Below, in pieces: positions 37,922-47,150 of a stretch of 64,000 nt of DNA. The position numbers and the translations under genes are program-made. A model generated the notes under the pieces. The model ran no database searches, was not told the origin of the DNA, and saw nothing but the letters and a program-made list of their open reading frames with translations. The stretch's first letter is position 1, and every line of letters begins with the position of its first letter. Location of the stretch: positions 8,575 through 72,574 of the forward strand of contig CAWKLL010000008.1 of NCBI GenBank assembly GCA_963850255.1, written 5' to 3'. Source of the stretch: J054 sp963850255. GTDB taxonomy: Bacteria > Pseudomonadota > Gammaproteobacteria > Steroidobacterales > GCA-2729495.

Positions 37922-38620
37922 TCAATCGACGAGACTGACCGTAATCTCACCGTTGGCACCGAGCGGCGAAACATCCAGATTCACGCCCATGATTTTGGCG
38001 TAGGCCATATAGCGTGGAATGCTGTAGTTATTGTGCACCTCTTCTTCCGTCAGGTTTTCGAAGATGCCGACCTTCTGACTGGCCTCCATTACACGCGTAA
38101 ATGGCGTGGTGTAAGTGACACTGGTAGGGCTGTTCCACTGCAATTGATCGACCAGCTGAAAGAAACAGGTCGTTTGCTCGAAGATCGCCATCAGTGCGAA
38201 GTCTTCGCGACCGGTCATTTTTATTGCATTGCCGATTCGTTTCATCATGAATTCAGTGGTCTTTACATCGTTGTCGACCAACTGTTCATACATATCCGTC
38301 TCTTTGGCAAAAGATACGGCCGTGAGATGAAGTTTGACCAGCGCATCGTTGAACTCATGCTGGTATGACCCATTGTGGTTCATCGTTTTGACCGCTGTCA
38401 GAAGATAGCGGCCCAGTGCTTCATCGCTCGACCTGGACAGATCAAGCTTGCCATCCAGCTCTTCGACCAGGGCGACAATGCCTCGTCCCAGCTCGGCCAG
38501 GCAGCTCCCGATCTTCCTAGCTGTGTGCTGTGCCTGCCTCGACCGTCTCGGGCCCGGCGACTGATCTCCTGCCGTCAAGGAACCGGATAATTTCGTCGGC
38601 GGCCTTCGCTGCGCCGTCAA
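37922..38620 (-). CDS. hypothetical protein, unknown family
   Basis: The frame overlaps the end of the upstream glycosyltransferase by about 100 bases, so the real start is probably further inside (near 38500 or the ATG of MNHNGSYQHEFND). The protein is a mostly helical soluble domain with VKTMNHNGSYQHEFNDALVK, FMMKRIGNAIKMTG and TSVTYTTPFTRVMEAS. I recognise no family. Its position directly behind the glycosyltransferase suggests one transcript. Confidence 0.55.
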   Translation of the reverse strand: MTAQRRPPTKLSGSLTAGDQSPGPRRSRQAQHTARKIGSCLAELGRGIVALVEELDGKLDLSRSSDEALGRYLLTAVKTMNHNGSYQHEFNDALVKLHLTAVSFAKETDMYEQLVDNDVKTTEFMMKRIGNAIKMTGREDFALMAIFEQTTCFFQLVDQLQWNSPTSVTYTTPFTRVMEASQKVGIFENLTEEEVHNNYSIPRYMAYAKIMGVNLDVSPLGANGEITVSLVD

Positions 38621-39845
38621 TCGGGTCCTGTATCCGCTTCAGGCGCTGCATGCTGTCGCGGTAGTTCTGGTCTTCCACCAGCTTCTCGAGCGCAGCCGCG
38701 AGTCTTCGACGATTGAGGTCGAGCCTCGTCAGCATCAGTCCAGCGCCCTGACGCGCGACCAGCGAGATATTTCCCGCTTGCTCCATCTGAGCCGGAATAC
38801 CGACGAGCGGCGTGCCCGAGTGGATCGCTGTCTGTACCGTGCCCGCTCCTCCGTGAGTAATTGCGATGTCCGCCAGAGGATTGAGCAGGTGCGCGGGAGC
38901 GTGCGGGATCGTCAGCACACGCTTGGAATTGTTGCAGGCCCGATCTCCCAGGATCGTGGTCGTCAGCACGACGGCCTGCAAATCCAGGTCGCCCACGATT
39001 TCGACGACGGACTGCAAGACCTCGGGCGACCCGGACACACCCATGGCACAGTAAAGTTTCGTTCTTGGCGTGTCGAAGTGCCGACGCACCGCCTCGGGCA
39101 CTTCGCCGGGAAGCTTGGCGAAGCAGGCACCGCCGTAACGGTAGCGAGGCGGCCGATGGAAGAATTGCGGATGGCGCGGTTGATAGTTTTCAAGTTCCTC
39201 GGGCGAGATGCCCAGGATCTCAGGCGCGTCCATCACGAGGGTGAGATCGCCCGCCACGAAATCCAGGGTGCTCTTGTATTGCGGTAGACCGAGCTCCGAG
39301 GCGAGCTGATTAAACGGGTGGATCCAGAATTTCATGCGCGGCGCGAGCCAATTCATGAACCAATCCATGGGCATATGACGGAGCCAGCCAACCAGAGACG
39401 GCACGAACACCCCCATCCGCCGGTCGAAGAACGGAGCTGTGAACGGCCCCGGTTGCTGGACAACGATTGGAATCCCGGCAAGCTGGACGGACAAATAGGA
39501 CGGCAAGTTCCAACCGATCAGGACGGCATCGGCGCGGGCGTTCTTCAATGCAGCAGCCTCGTTTGAGACGTACTCCTTCAGCTCCTCATAAGTGAAGAAA
39601 CTGTCGCGCAAGGACTTCACGCCCTCCCCGCGGTTGAAACGCATGTACTGCTGAGCGCGTTCTGGTGACATCTGGGGTTCGACGGTGATGATCTCGAACC
39701 CTTCGTCTCGGACTACACTTTCGTAGGGACCGCCATGGCTGAAGAACAGCACCTCCTGACCTCGATCCCGGAGGGCTTTTGCGATCTCAACGAGCCTCGA
39801 GGCCTCGGAAAGGTAGTAGAAATGCGGGAAGCAAACGATCCTCAT
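38517..39845 (-). CDS. MGT/UGT-type glycosyltransferase (GT1-like)
   Basis: The 442-residue cytosolic enzyme transfers sugar from a nucleotide-sugar to a small acceptor. The N-terminal half begins MRIVCFPHFYYLSEASRLVE with the His typical for acceptor activation; the C-terminal half holds the donor-binding signature ITHGGAGTVQTAIHSGTPLVG with PAQMEQ. AGGAGG precedes ATG 39845. In this first array cassette it lies between two outer-membrane protein pseudogenes. The acceptor is unknown; related proteins act on macrolides, lipids or sterols. Confidence 0.85.
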   Translation of the reverse strand: MRIVCFPHFYYLSEASRLVEIAKALRDRGQEVLFFSHGGPYESVVRDEGFEIITVEPQMSPERAQQYMRFNRGEGVKSLRDSFFTYEELKEYVSNEAAALKNARADAVLIGWNLPSYLSVQLAGIPIVVQQPGPFTAPFFDRRMGVFVPSLVGWLRHMPMDWFMNWLAPRMKFWIHPFNQLASELGLPQYKSTLDFVAGDLTLVMDAPEILGISPEELENYQPRHPQFFHRPPRYRYGGACFAKLPGEVPEAVRRHFDTPRTKLYCAMGVSGSPEVLQSVVEIVGDLDLQAVVLTTTILGDRACNNSKRVLTIPHAPAHLLNPLADIAITHGGAGTVQTAIHSGTPLVGIPAQMEQAGNISLVARQGAGLMLTRLDLNRRRLAAALEKLVEDQNYRDSMQRLKRIQDPIDGAAKAADEIIRFLDGRRSVAGPETVEAGTAHS

Positions 39846-39900
39846 GGCCCCCTCCTGGTGCGGGCTCTAAGCTAAGCACAGTCTAGCCCCGCTAAGGTAA

Positions 39901-39950
39901 AAAGGGGGGTCGAACCGGCTTTCGCAAAGGAAAATCGGTTCAACCCCTTT
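39901..39950. repeat. imperfect inverted repeat
   Basis: AAAGGGGGGTCGAACCG at 39901-39917 pairs with CGGTTCAACCCCTTT at 39936-39950 around an 18-base loop. It lies upstream of the glycosyltransferase, not at a gene end, so it is not a clear terminator. It may be a small dispersed repeat or a control site. The gene-free stretch 39846-40188 shows nothing else I can support. Confidence 0.45.
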
Positions 39951-40188
39951 CTTCCGAAAAAATGGGCTTAGATACCCACGCCTGTCGTTCTCTATCCCTG
40001 AATACGAAAGATTGTTTGGTGTTTGGCTTTGCCGAGTGGAAGAATAGGCGGGGCGAAGGGCCCGTAGACAAATATCAACAGTTGGGACTGAACATATGTT
40101 TTGGTACCCAATGGTCCTATGCAGGTATGACTCATACAGGGCTTGTTTTGGGTCTGCTAATTCGGCGCATACTAAATGGAGAAAGTGC

Positions 40189-41029
40189 GTGTTCAGTACA
40201 TTCGGAAGAAACTGGTCCTTAGCCGCAACGCTGATACTGTTTTTCACGATGAGTGCCAGCCAGGCGCAGGAGAGTCATCAATCCGACGACGAGCACGAAG
40301 CGTCGTCAAACGCATTTCAGCTCGACGACGTACCGAACCTGGCTCTTTCGCAGCTTTCTGCCCGACTCCAATGATGACGCAGACACCCTTGGCCTGGAGT
40401 TCGTGAGTGCCTGGGGCTGGGGCAACTACGACGTCACCAACATTTCATACTTCGAGGTCGCCGACTATCCTGTCGGCGTGCCCGGCCTGCCGCTCGGCAA
40501 CCCCGAGCCCGGAGTCGAATCCGATACGGGTATTAACGACCTGCTTTCTGCGTTCCTGTTCTCGAAAAAAGGCGCACATGACGGTCCGCACCACTTCGGC
40601 TTCGGATTCGCAACACAGTTGCCGACGGGCTCTGGTGAGACGCTTAGCAGTGGGAAATATTCGCTTGGACCCGCGTCGATTACGAATATCACAACGATCG
40701 ATTCTTCGTGGCGATCGTCGCGCTGCAGCTTTGGTCTGTCGCCGGAGACTCCGAGTCGCAAAGACGTCAACATGATGATGATCAAGCCGATGATCACCTA
40801 CGACCTGAATGAAAAATGGAAAGCAGTCTACATGCCGTACGGCGTCAGTATTTACTGGAACAAGCCATCCGGACAGAAAGTCTATTTCCCGCTCGGCGGT
40901 GGCATGCAACGGCAGTTCAATCTTGGGGCAATCCCGTCCGCGGTTTCACTACAGTTATTCCAGAACGTGATTCGGCCCGACAAAGGCGCGGAACATGACC
41001 TGCGCTTTATGCTGGAGCTGAATTTTTGA
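40189..41029 (+). pseudogene. outer-membrane beta-barrel protein, multiply frameshifted
   Basis: The signal peptide runs from GTG 40189 (WSLAATLILFFTMSASQAQ). The mature protein needs a shift near 40355 (to FLPDSNDDADTLGLEF), and a shift and its reversal around 40680-40750 (NDRFFVAIVALQLWSVAGDS is in the alternative frame). It ends with HDLRFMLELNF, the C-terminal Phe of outer-membrane barrels. It belongs to the same type as the protein at 37040. The piece at 36811 duplicates its first residues. Confidence 0.65.
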
Positions 41030-41244
41030 GGTAATAAATTCAAGGGTCAAAAACATAAAAAGCGACGCATACTCGAAGAGATAAAGACAAATACAGACTT
41101 GGCACGCACGCCGATAGCATGCTTGTACATGATGCCATTAAGAAATTTGTCATCTGGTTCGAAAGCCCTGCGGCGATAAGATCTGCGGCAGGCGGACCTT
41201 GGCGATTCAGCTGGTTATGCTCCAATAGGGTCAACGGCGCCTGG

Positions 41245-41289
41245 CTGACAATCCGCGTGTCGATGGTTCGATTCCGCCCCTGGCCACCA
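41245..41289 (+). repeat. tRNA-Phe 3' copy 1 (degenerate, no upstream block)
   Basis: The sequence from CTGACAATCCGCGTG to CCACCA matches the last 45 bases of tRNA-Phe with two changes (A to C after CTGA, and GTCGA for GTCGG). Unlike the later copies it lacks the 100-base block upstream. It ends the first cassette, 4,636 bases beyond the tRNA. The stretch 41030-41385 has no gene. Confidence 0.8.
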
Positions 41290-41385
41290 TCCAAGGCCTT
41301 CGAATTGCCAAACATCTCTGATCATCGGGCAAAGTTCATGGAGCATCGATAAGCGAGTCCAGTGAGTCGCGCAGGCGTGGCAGAA

Positions 41386-42528
41386 TCACAACGGGCCGTG
41401 CGGATACTCCGGCTTCCGGTTTTGAAACGAAAGGATGGCGGGTTTCACCACTACGCCGTCGTCGACGTTCACTGCCCGCCTGATTGTCTCGTTCTGTTGC
41501 CAGCTTTCCCGGCCTTCCAGCACTGACGGGAGATGAACGACCAGGGCGGCGGAGATGGCGCGCGACGCACTTTCCCAAAGATACGAGGGCGTGTGATCAA
41601 CTGCGTAGTAGTCGACCTGTTCCACTTTGAGTATCGGCTTCTTGAACGTCGTAGGTTTGGCGAAATAGAACCCCATGCCTTCATCACAACTCACATCGAT
41701 GATCAGGCAGCCGGGCCGCAAACAGCTCTTTTCATCCTTCGTCACGAACATCATGGGATTGCCCGGTTCCTGAAACGTCCCGTTAATGATGATGTCGGAC
41801 TCATTGATGAGGTCGGTCAAAGGGCGAGCGCTTCCTTCGTGCTCGACCTCCAGCATGCGTGCTTCGCCCTCCCCGCCGGGCGCGATGCGGACATAGTGAC
41901 AATCCAGCACTTCCTCCCGCACCTCGTGATCGGGACGCTGGATACAGATCGTGATATCCCGGAAACCGTGGGCCTTGAGCGCGTAGATCGCCCCGCGGCT
42001 CACCGCACCGAAACTGAATATGATCACTTTGCGCTGGTTGCCGTAATGCCCGTCGATGCCCTTGAGTTGCAATGCATGCAGCACGGCGCAGTAGCCGGCC
42101 ATTTCGTTGTTTTTGTAGAACGTGTGTCGTCCGATGGTCCCGTTGGGGCTCCAGACGAACATGTCCTCGAAGGCAATAAGTGTTTGTCGGCGGTCAATTG
42201 CCGCCTGGGTGATCGCTCGTTGCTGCACGCAGTGCGGATAGCCCCAGAGGATGCCGCCTTCCTTGAGTTCCTCGAGATCCTCAAGCATCGGCTTGTTCAG
42301 AATGATCGCGCCCAAATCGGCCAGGAGTTCGTGACGGGAGGCGACGCCCCCCGAGCGCTTGGCTATGTCCGCGTCGCTGAGCTCGAACCTTTGCCCATAG
42401 CCTTCTTCGAAAATTAGTCGCCGGCGCATGGCCTCGGGCAGGCGCCGCAAATGATCGGGATGGATGGGCACACGACGCTCATCAATCTTTTTGGAAGTCC
42501 CAATGACTCCCATGTGCAGTTTACTCAC
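41386..42528 (-). CDS. AlaDH/PNT family oxidoreductase, CEOS-like
   Basis: The 380-residue enzyme belongs to the alanine dehydrogenase/transhydrogenase family: an N-terminal domain GVIGTSKKIDERRVPIHP and a nucleotide-binding part around KVIIFSFGAVSRGAIYALKA with EEGYGQRFELSDADI. Within the family it most resembles N5-(carboxyethyl)ornithine synthase-type proteins, which couple an amino acid to pyruvate with NADPH, but I am not sure of the substrate. It lies 21 bases after the XRE regulator gene, on the same strand, so both share a transcript. Confidence 0.75.
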   Translation of the reverse strand: MSKLHMGVIGTSKKIDERRVPIHPDHLRRLPEAMRRRLIFEEGYGQRFELSDADIAKRSGGVASRHELLADLGAIILNKPMLEDLEELKEGGILWGYPHCVQQRAITQAAIDRRQTLIAFEDMFVWSPNGTIGRHTFYKNNEMAGYCAVLHALQLKGIDGHYGNQRKVIIFSFGAVSRGAIYALKAHGFRDITICIQRPDHEVREEVLDCHYVRIAPGGEGEARMLEVEHEGSARPLTDLINESDIIINGTFQEPGNPMMFVTKDEKSCLRPGCLIIDVSCDEGMGFYFAKPTTFKKPILKVEQVDYYAVDHTPSYLWESASRAISAALVVHLPSVLEGRESWQQNETIRRAVNVDDGVVVKPAILSFQNRKPEYPHGPL

Positions 42529-42549
42529 TGTAATTCCTTTCGATTGCGG

Positions 42550-43389
42550 CTATTTCTTCACGGGCTGGAAGTGCAGCGGATCCCTTAAGTTTTGCAGCGC
42601 CCGGTAATAAAACAGCGCACTCGGTCGTTTTTCTTTGAATCGCAACTGTTTTAGAAACCCCACTTCTTCGGCAGACACATCGCCGCTGAGCGCAGCATCA
42701 TTCAGAAACGCTGTTAGCCCCGGCTCACCCTCGCTGGGAGCGTCGATATCCGTTTCGACAAAAGCGAATTTCTTCGGTTTGCCCAGGACGAGTCTTTCGT
42801 TCAGCACGATTTCCATATCGAAGTTAGTCAGATCGATGTCCCAGCCTTCGAGCAGCGGATCCAGAAAGGAGATGCAGTCTTCGTTTGAAACGTTGAAGAT
42901 ATCGGTGTCGAGGAACTCCAGTAAGATCACGCGCATCTGGGCATAGCTCTTGTTACTAAGCTCTGCAACCCGATGAAGCCAGGCTTCATTATCCAGCTCC
43001 GATCTTGCGGCCTGCCTGACAACATCGAGGAGCTTCTGTGTTATCAGCCGCTCCAGCTCCCCGAAAGATTGCCTTTCGAATACCGCCTGGATCTGTTGTC
43101 TTCGGGCGGGCCTGCACTTTCTCAATATCAGTTCCCGGGTTTCTTTCAGCAACGCGCCTTGCGGTTCTTCATAGCCGCGCCGCAGTTCATCCAAGCGCTC
43201 TTCGCGCGCCAGCGTCGCTAGCTCGCCTTTCGATAGCTGCAGAAACTTGCCCATTTTCTCGTAGATATCGGTTCTGTTCGGGGCCGGAGGCAACTTCTTC
43301 CGGTTCAGCAGCTGCGATATGTAGGATTCCGTCACTTCGGCGGCCGCCGCCAGGTCCTTCTGCTCCAGCCCGAGCTCTTTGAGTCGCAT
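42550..43389 (-). CDS. XRE-family HTH regulator with large C-terminal domain
   Basis: The N-terminal helix-turn-helix is clear (KELGLEQKDLAAAAEVTESY, then ISQLLNRKK). The remaining 200 residues form an alpha-helical domain of unknown type (EAWLHRVAELSNKSYAQM, NVSNEDCISFLDPLLEGW). I choose ATG 43389 because the helix-turn-helix starts right there; TTG at 43425 is possible. It is divergent from hflK-hflC; a palindrome at 43430-43446 lies between them, so it probably controls both directions. Confidence 0.8.
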   Translation of the reverse strand: MRLKELGLEQKDLAAAAEVTESYISQLLNRKKLPPAPNRTDIYEKMGKFLQLSKGELATLAREERLDELRRGYEEPQGALLKETRELILRKCRPARRQQIQAVFERQSFGELERLITQKLLDVVRQAARSELDNEAWLHRVAELSNKSYAQMRVILLEFLDTDIFNVSNEDCISFLDPLLEGWDIDLTNFDMEIVLNERLVLGKPKKFAFVETDIDAPSEGEPGLTAFLNDAALSGDVSAEEVGFLKQLRFKEKRPSALFYYRALQNLRDPLHFQPVKK

Positions 43390-43429
43390 CTTTATTACAG
43401 AACAAACGTCCACAGCTGGCCTCAATTAA

Positions 43430-43446
43430 TTAACCAAATTGGTTAA
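43430..43446. promoter_or_regulatory. 17-base palindromic operator candidate
   Basis: TTAACCAAATTGGTTAA is a perfect inverted repeat around one central base, placed between the divergent XRE regulator and the hflK-like gene. The surrounding 43447-43560 is very AT-rich with half-site-like pieces (GGTAATTAACG, ACCAAATTAG). It is a natural binding site for the adjacent HTH protein. Confidence 0.6.
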
Positions 43447-43581
43447 TAAAAGTGATAATCACAGAATAGACTTGACTATTCAAGGTAATTAACGAAATAT
43501 GCTTTAAGTTCTAATCGGGCATCAAAAAGCCAAACCAAATTAGCTATTTACTCCGCAGCAGACCTAAGACGAGACAAATTG

Positions 43582-44628
43582 ATGGCATGGCAAAACGGTA
43601 AATCAGGTTCACGAGGCGGCGCCAATCCAGGCTCCGAGCTGGAGCAATTGATTGGTCAAGGCCAGGCTGGACTGAAGCAGATCATGTCCGGCGGCGGCCC
43701 ATTCCGAGGCATTGCGATATTCGCGATAGCGTTATTTCTGTTCGGCGCGTGGACCGCTTACTACACGGTGCCAAGTGACTCGGTAGCGGTGGTACAGCGC
43801 TTCGGCAAATACCTGAAAGATGTCCAACCCGGATTGCATTTCAAGTTCCCCCTTGGCATCGATATCGCAACGATTGTGCCAGTCAAGCGGCAGTTGAAGC
43901 AGGAATTCGGATTCACGACGCCGGGTGCAATGGATCCCTACCAAAGTCCCGTCGACGGCAAGCGCGAAACAGAGATGGTGACGGGCGATCTCAATGCCGC
44001 GCTGGTGGAGTGGGTCGTTCAATACCGAATAGCAGACCCGGCAAAGTATCTGTTTGAAGTTCGGGAGCCGAGAGCAACGCTGCGATACGTCTCCGAGTCA
44101 GTCATGCGAGAAGTTGTCGGTGATCGAACAGTGGACGAGGTGATTACCATCGGGCGCCAGGAGATCGAATCCGAAGCGCTCGTCAAAATGCAGGCTCTGT
44201 CGACGAAGTACGCGATGGGCATCAACATCGACCAGGTGCAGCTCAAGAACATCAATCCTCCGCGACCAGTGCAGGAGTCGTTCAACGAGGTCAACCAGGC
44301 GCAGCAGGAAAAGGAGAAACTGATCAACGAAGCCCGGCGCGAATATAACAAGGTGATTCCACTGGCCGAGGGTGAGAAGGATCAGCGAATTCGCGAGGCC
44401 GACGGCTACCGCCTGAAGCGCATCAACGAAGCGGAAGGCGACGTCGCTCGGTTCAATTCACTGCTGACAGAATATTTGAAGGCCCCGCAAGTTACCCGGC
44501 GCCGCATCTATGTAGAAACGATGCAGGCGGTCTTACCCGGTATCCGCTCAAAGATCATCGTCGACGACGAAACGCGTAATATTTTGCCTTTGCTAAATCT
44601 GGATACTCAAAACGGTGATCGACCATGA
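43582..44628 (+). CDS. HflK-like SPFH membrane protein
   Basis: The 348-residue protein has a Gly-rich N-terminal tail, one membrane helix (GIAIFAIALFLFGAWTAYYT) and an SPFH/band-7 domain (VAVVQRFGKYLKDVQPGLHF). Long charged helices follow (EKEKLINEARREYNKVIPLA), as in HflK, which with HflC forms a cage around the FtsH protease. It carries a membrane anchor and is coupled to the HflC-like gene (ATGA). This is a second-type copy in a mobile-looking cassette, so it may not be the housekeeping hflK; I therefore leave the symbol empty. Confidence 0.85.
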   Translation: MAWQNGKSGSRGGANPGSELEQLIGQGQAGLKQIMSGGGPFRGIAIFAIALFLFGAWTAYYTVPSDSVAVVQRFGKYLKDVQPGLHFKFPLGIDIATIVPVKRQLKQEFGFTTPGAMDPYQSPVDGKRETEMVTGDLNAALVEWVVQYRIADPAKYLFEVREPRATLRYVSESVMREVVGDRTVDEVITIGRQEIESEALVKMQALSTKYAMGINIDQVQLKNINPPRPVQESFNEVNQAQQEKEKLINEARREYNKVIPLAEGEKDQRIREADGYRLKRINEAEGDVARFNSLLTEYLKAPQVTRRRIYVETMQAVLPGIRSKIIVDDETRNILPLLNLDTQNGDRP

Positions 44629-45611
44629 ATAAACTGACCGCCTTGCTGGCGCTTCTCGGTGTCGCCGTGTTTGTCTTCTTCAGTTCGATCTACACGGTCA
44701 ACGAAGTCGAGCAGATAATCATCACCCAATTCGGGAAACCGGTCGGAAGTCCTGTGACCATGGCTGGCTTGAAATTCAAGATCCCTTTCATCCAGCAGGT
44801 CAATTCGATCGACCAACGCGTGCTCGAATGGGATGGCAATCCGTCGGATATGCCGACCAAGGACAAGCTTTACATCTCGGTCGATCTGTTCGCCCGGTGG
44901 CGAATCACCGATCCGTTGCAGTATTTTCTGCGGCTTCGCGATGAACGCAGCGCGCAGTCCCGCCTCGACGACATTCTAGGCAGCGAGACGCGCAATGCAG
45001 TGGCCAAGCACGAGCTGATCGAGATCATTCGCACTACGAAGGATCGCGTGCCACTGCGTGATACGCTCCTGACGGAGGCAGAGCGCAGCCTCGACATGGG
45101 TTCACTCGTGCCTATCCAGAAGGGGCGGAAGCTGGTCGAGCAGGAAATTTTCGCTGCCGCAGCCGAGAAGGTCCAGGTATTCGGTATCGAACTGCTGGAC
45201 ATCCGCTTCAAGCGAATCAATTACAACGAGAGCGTCCGCCCGAAAATCTACGATCGAATGATCAGCGAGCGGCGTCAGATCGCCGAGCGCTTCCTGTCGG
45301 AAGGTAATGGCGAAGCGGCCAGAATTCGTGGCAATCGTATCCGCGACCTGAACAAGATCGAATCCGAGGCGTACCGGCAGGTCGAAGAGATCCGCGGTGT
45401 GGCCGACGCGAAAGCTACGGAAATCTATGCCAGAGCTTATAACCAGAGCCCTAGAGCTGTTGCGTTCTATGAATTTACACGGACCATGCAGTCTTACCAG
45501 TTCATCATCGCCGAAAACACGACTCTCGTATTGTCGACAGACAGCGACCTGTTCAAGTTTCTGAAAGGCATGGATTCTAACGATGGGCCTAACGATAGAC
45601 AAAATCCATGA
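44625..45611 (+). CDS. HflC-like SPFH membrane protein
   Basis: The 328-residue partner has an N-terminal anchor (LTALLALLGVAVFVFFSSIY), the SPFH domain (QIIITQFGKPVG, GLKFKIPFIQQV, SVDLFARWRITDP) and the HflC-type helical region with RFLSEGNGEAARIRGNRI. It overlaps the HflK-like gene by four bases. Together with the XRE regulator and AlaDH-like enzyme it fills one cassette. It ends 110 bases before the next boundary block. Confidence 0.88.
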   Translation: MNKLTALLALLGVAVFVFFSSIYTVNEVEQIIITQFGKPVGSPVTMAGLKFKIPFIQQVNSIDQRVLEWDGNPSDMPTKDKLYISVDLFARWRITDPLQYFLRLRDERSAQSRLDDILGSETRNAVAKHELIEIIRTTKDRVPLRDTLLTEAERSLDMGSLVPIQKGRKLVEQEIFAAAAEKVQVFGIELLDIRFKRINYNESVRPKIYDRMISERRQIAERFLSEGNGEAARIRGNRIRDLNKIESEAYRQVEEIRGVADAKATEIYARAYNQSPRAVAFYEFTRTMQSYQFIIAENTTLVLSTDSDLFKFLKGMDSNDGPNDRQNP

Positions 45612-45720
45612 ACGCAAGAAATCCGGAACGCGCGCGGCCGTCGTGTAGTCTTTTGAGCTTCTTTGGCAGATACATCCGGCGTCCGCACCAGGAATAGCTA
45701 TTTAGTCCATCCGAACGGTT

Positions 45721-45879
45721 GCGGGGATTTTGCGGGGATCAGTTATGCACCGTTATGCACAGTCAGGCACTTACAGCAACGGGCGCCCCGGATAACTAAC
45801 TGAAAAATAAAGCCTTGAGCGTGAACCCACGCGACTGAAAATCCGCGTGTCGGTGGTTCGATTCCGCCCCTGGCCACCA
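45721..45879 (+). repeat. cassette boundary module 2: conserved block plus tRNA-Phe 3' copy
   Basis: The block is 45721-45820, with GCGGGGATTTTGCGGGGAT (tandem GCGGGGAT) and GTTATGCACCGTTATGCAC (two 9-base direct repeats 10 bases apart). After a 12-base variable spacer, 45833-45879 equals the tRNA-Phe 3' end from GACTGAAAA to CCA. The spacer end plus core reads GCGACTGAAAA, one G short of the tRNA's GCGGACTGAAAA; this change is shared by modules 2-5 and 7. Confidence 0.9.
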
Positions 45880-45901
45880 TTTCAGGAAAAGATTCTTGTA
45901 C

Positions 45902-46726
45902 TCATGCCTGCTTGTTTCCAGGGGCGTAGTTATCCGTCACGTAGTGGATGATGTCTTCGGATTCGGCCATCTCCACGCCGGTGTTCGGGTCGATGAGGTA
46001 GGGTATCGAAACTCGGCCCGCGCGCTCCAGCAGTACCTTGCGGTTATGCAGGTTGGGTTCCGAGTGTAAGTTCAGCGTGTCCCTGACAAGTGGCGGCACC
46101 CAATCGGATAATTGCGTTCGGCCCGCTGATCGCAGGACATACGGTATCTCCATTTCGCACAAAAGGTCCCTGACAGGACGCGCAAACGGGCTGGACTCGA
46201 AGCTGTACAGTTCGAGCGGCCTGGCCGGCGGCTTCGAGGCTCGTGCCTGCAGACCCTGTGTGCCGCGAGCCATGGCAGTGACGGTAGAACTCAGTTTCTG
46301 TAGCGCGCCCGCACGCCATTTCAACGGCACCGGACGCTTTCCGTAGGTGTCGAACAGATACGCGATGATGTCCAGCGACTCGTACATTGTCAGGCTGGCG
46401 TTGGAGTCTACGAGCAGCGGGAATTGTGTCTTGCCACCCAATTCCGCCGCGCGCGGACGGAATCGCGTGCCACGCTTCGGACAGGGATAGATCATCGCGT
46501 CCAGATCGAGTTCCGTCAGCGCTTCCCGTACGAGTCGGCAATACGGGCAGGCCTCGAATTCGTACAGCTCCAGCAGCTCTTTCGGCTTTGCCGCCGCCGG
46601 GTGTGCCGATATGCCGACGCCTGGCCGCAGCACCGTCGCCAGTGTCGAGCTGGCGAGGTTGACACGATGCTTAAGGAATTCCAGGATCACGGTGGTCTCT
46701 TCTGGATGTGGCGCTGTAGTAGGCAA
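45902..46726 (-). CDS. tandem glutaredoxin/GST-N domain protein
   Basis: The 274-residue protein has two thioredoxin-fold GST N-terminal-like domains. The first (residues about 50-130) has a redox motif in EFEACPYCRLVREAL and the cis-Pro region TQFPLLVDSN. The second (about 170-260) has FESSPFARPVRDLL, where the cysteines are lost, and VSIPYLIDPNTG. The N-terminal 40 residues are a variable leader. Paired glutaredoxin-like proteins bind glutathione. It begins cassette 3, its stop only 22 bases from the boundary. Confidence 0.78.
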   Translation of the reverse strand: MPTTAPHPEETTVILEFLKHRVNLASSTLATVLRPGVGISAHPAAAKPKELLELYEFEACPYCRLVREALTELDLDAMIYPCPKRGTRFRPRAAELGGKTQFPLLVDSNASLTMYESLDIIAYLFDTYGKRPVPLKWRAGALQKLSSTVTAMARGTQGLQARASKPPARPLELYSFESSPFARPVRDLLCEMEIPYVLRSAGRTQLSDWVPPLVRDTLNLHSEPNLHNRKVLLERAGRVSIPYLIDPNTGVEMAESEDIIHYVTDNYAPGNKQA

Positions 46727-46824
46727 CAGAATCAGGAGTCAGAACGAGATTAATCGCAGCAACTGTAACAAGAATCTCGGGCTCGGGATAACGTGCGAGG
46801 CACAGATAAGTACATTGTCCCCTT

Positions 46825-47061
46825 TCACTGCCCAATCGGTGTTCTGATGTGGGTGCTTTCGTCCAGGTTCGCCGGCCTGACTAGTTCATTGAAGCGTTCG
46901 TCATCGCGGAAAAAGTTCCAGCGTGGGTCGAGATAGAGATGCCAGCGGCTGACGTCGGTTGGCATTTCAAGAAGCTGACGGATGTTCTCGAGCGCCTTAT
47001 CCCGTTCGCCGGCCATCGCCATGGCATGCCAGGAGCAACAAGCAACAGACAACAAGGACAC
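46825..47061 (-). pseudogene. C-terminal remnant of a TPR-type protein
   Basis: This short frame contains AGERDKALENIRQLLEMP and YLDPRWNFFRDDERFNELVR, the usual last repeat and tail of large TPR-containing signalling proteins (such as transcriptional activators with a TPR tail). Nothing upstream in the other frames continues the protein. I read it as a relict. Confidence 0.4.
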
Positions 47062-47150
47062 CCACGATTACACGAATTGCATAACTAGAGGATATTTCCA
47101 TAAATACAGTATTTCTGGAAGATGCTGCGAGTATTGATCTCTTGGTGCTA

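Noticed and set aside
41533..42417. 294-codon plus-strand frame opposite the AlaDH-like gene
   Set aside because: Antisense shadow of an intact conserved gene.
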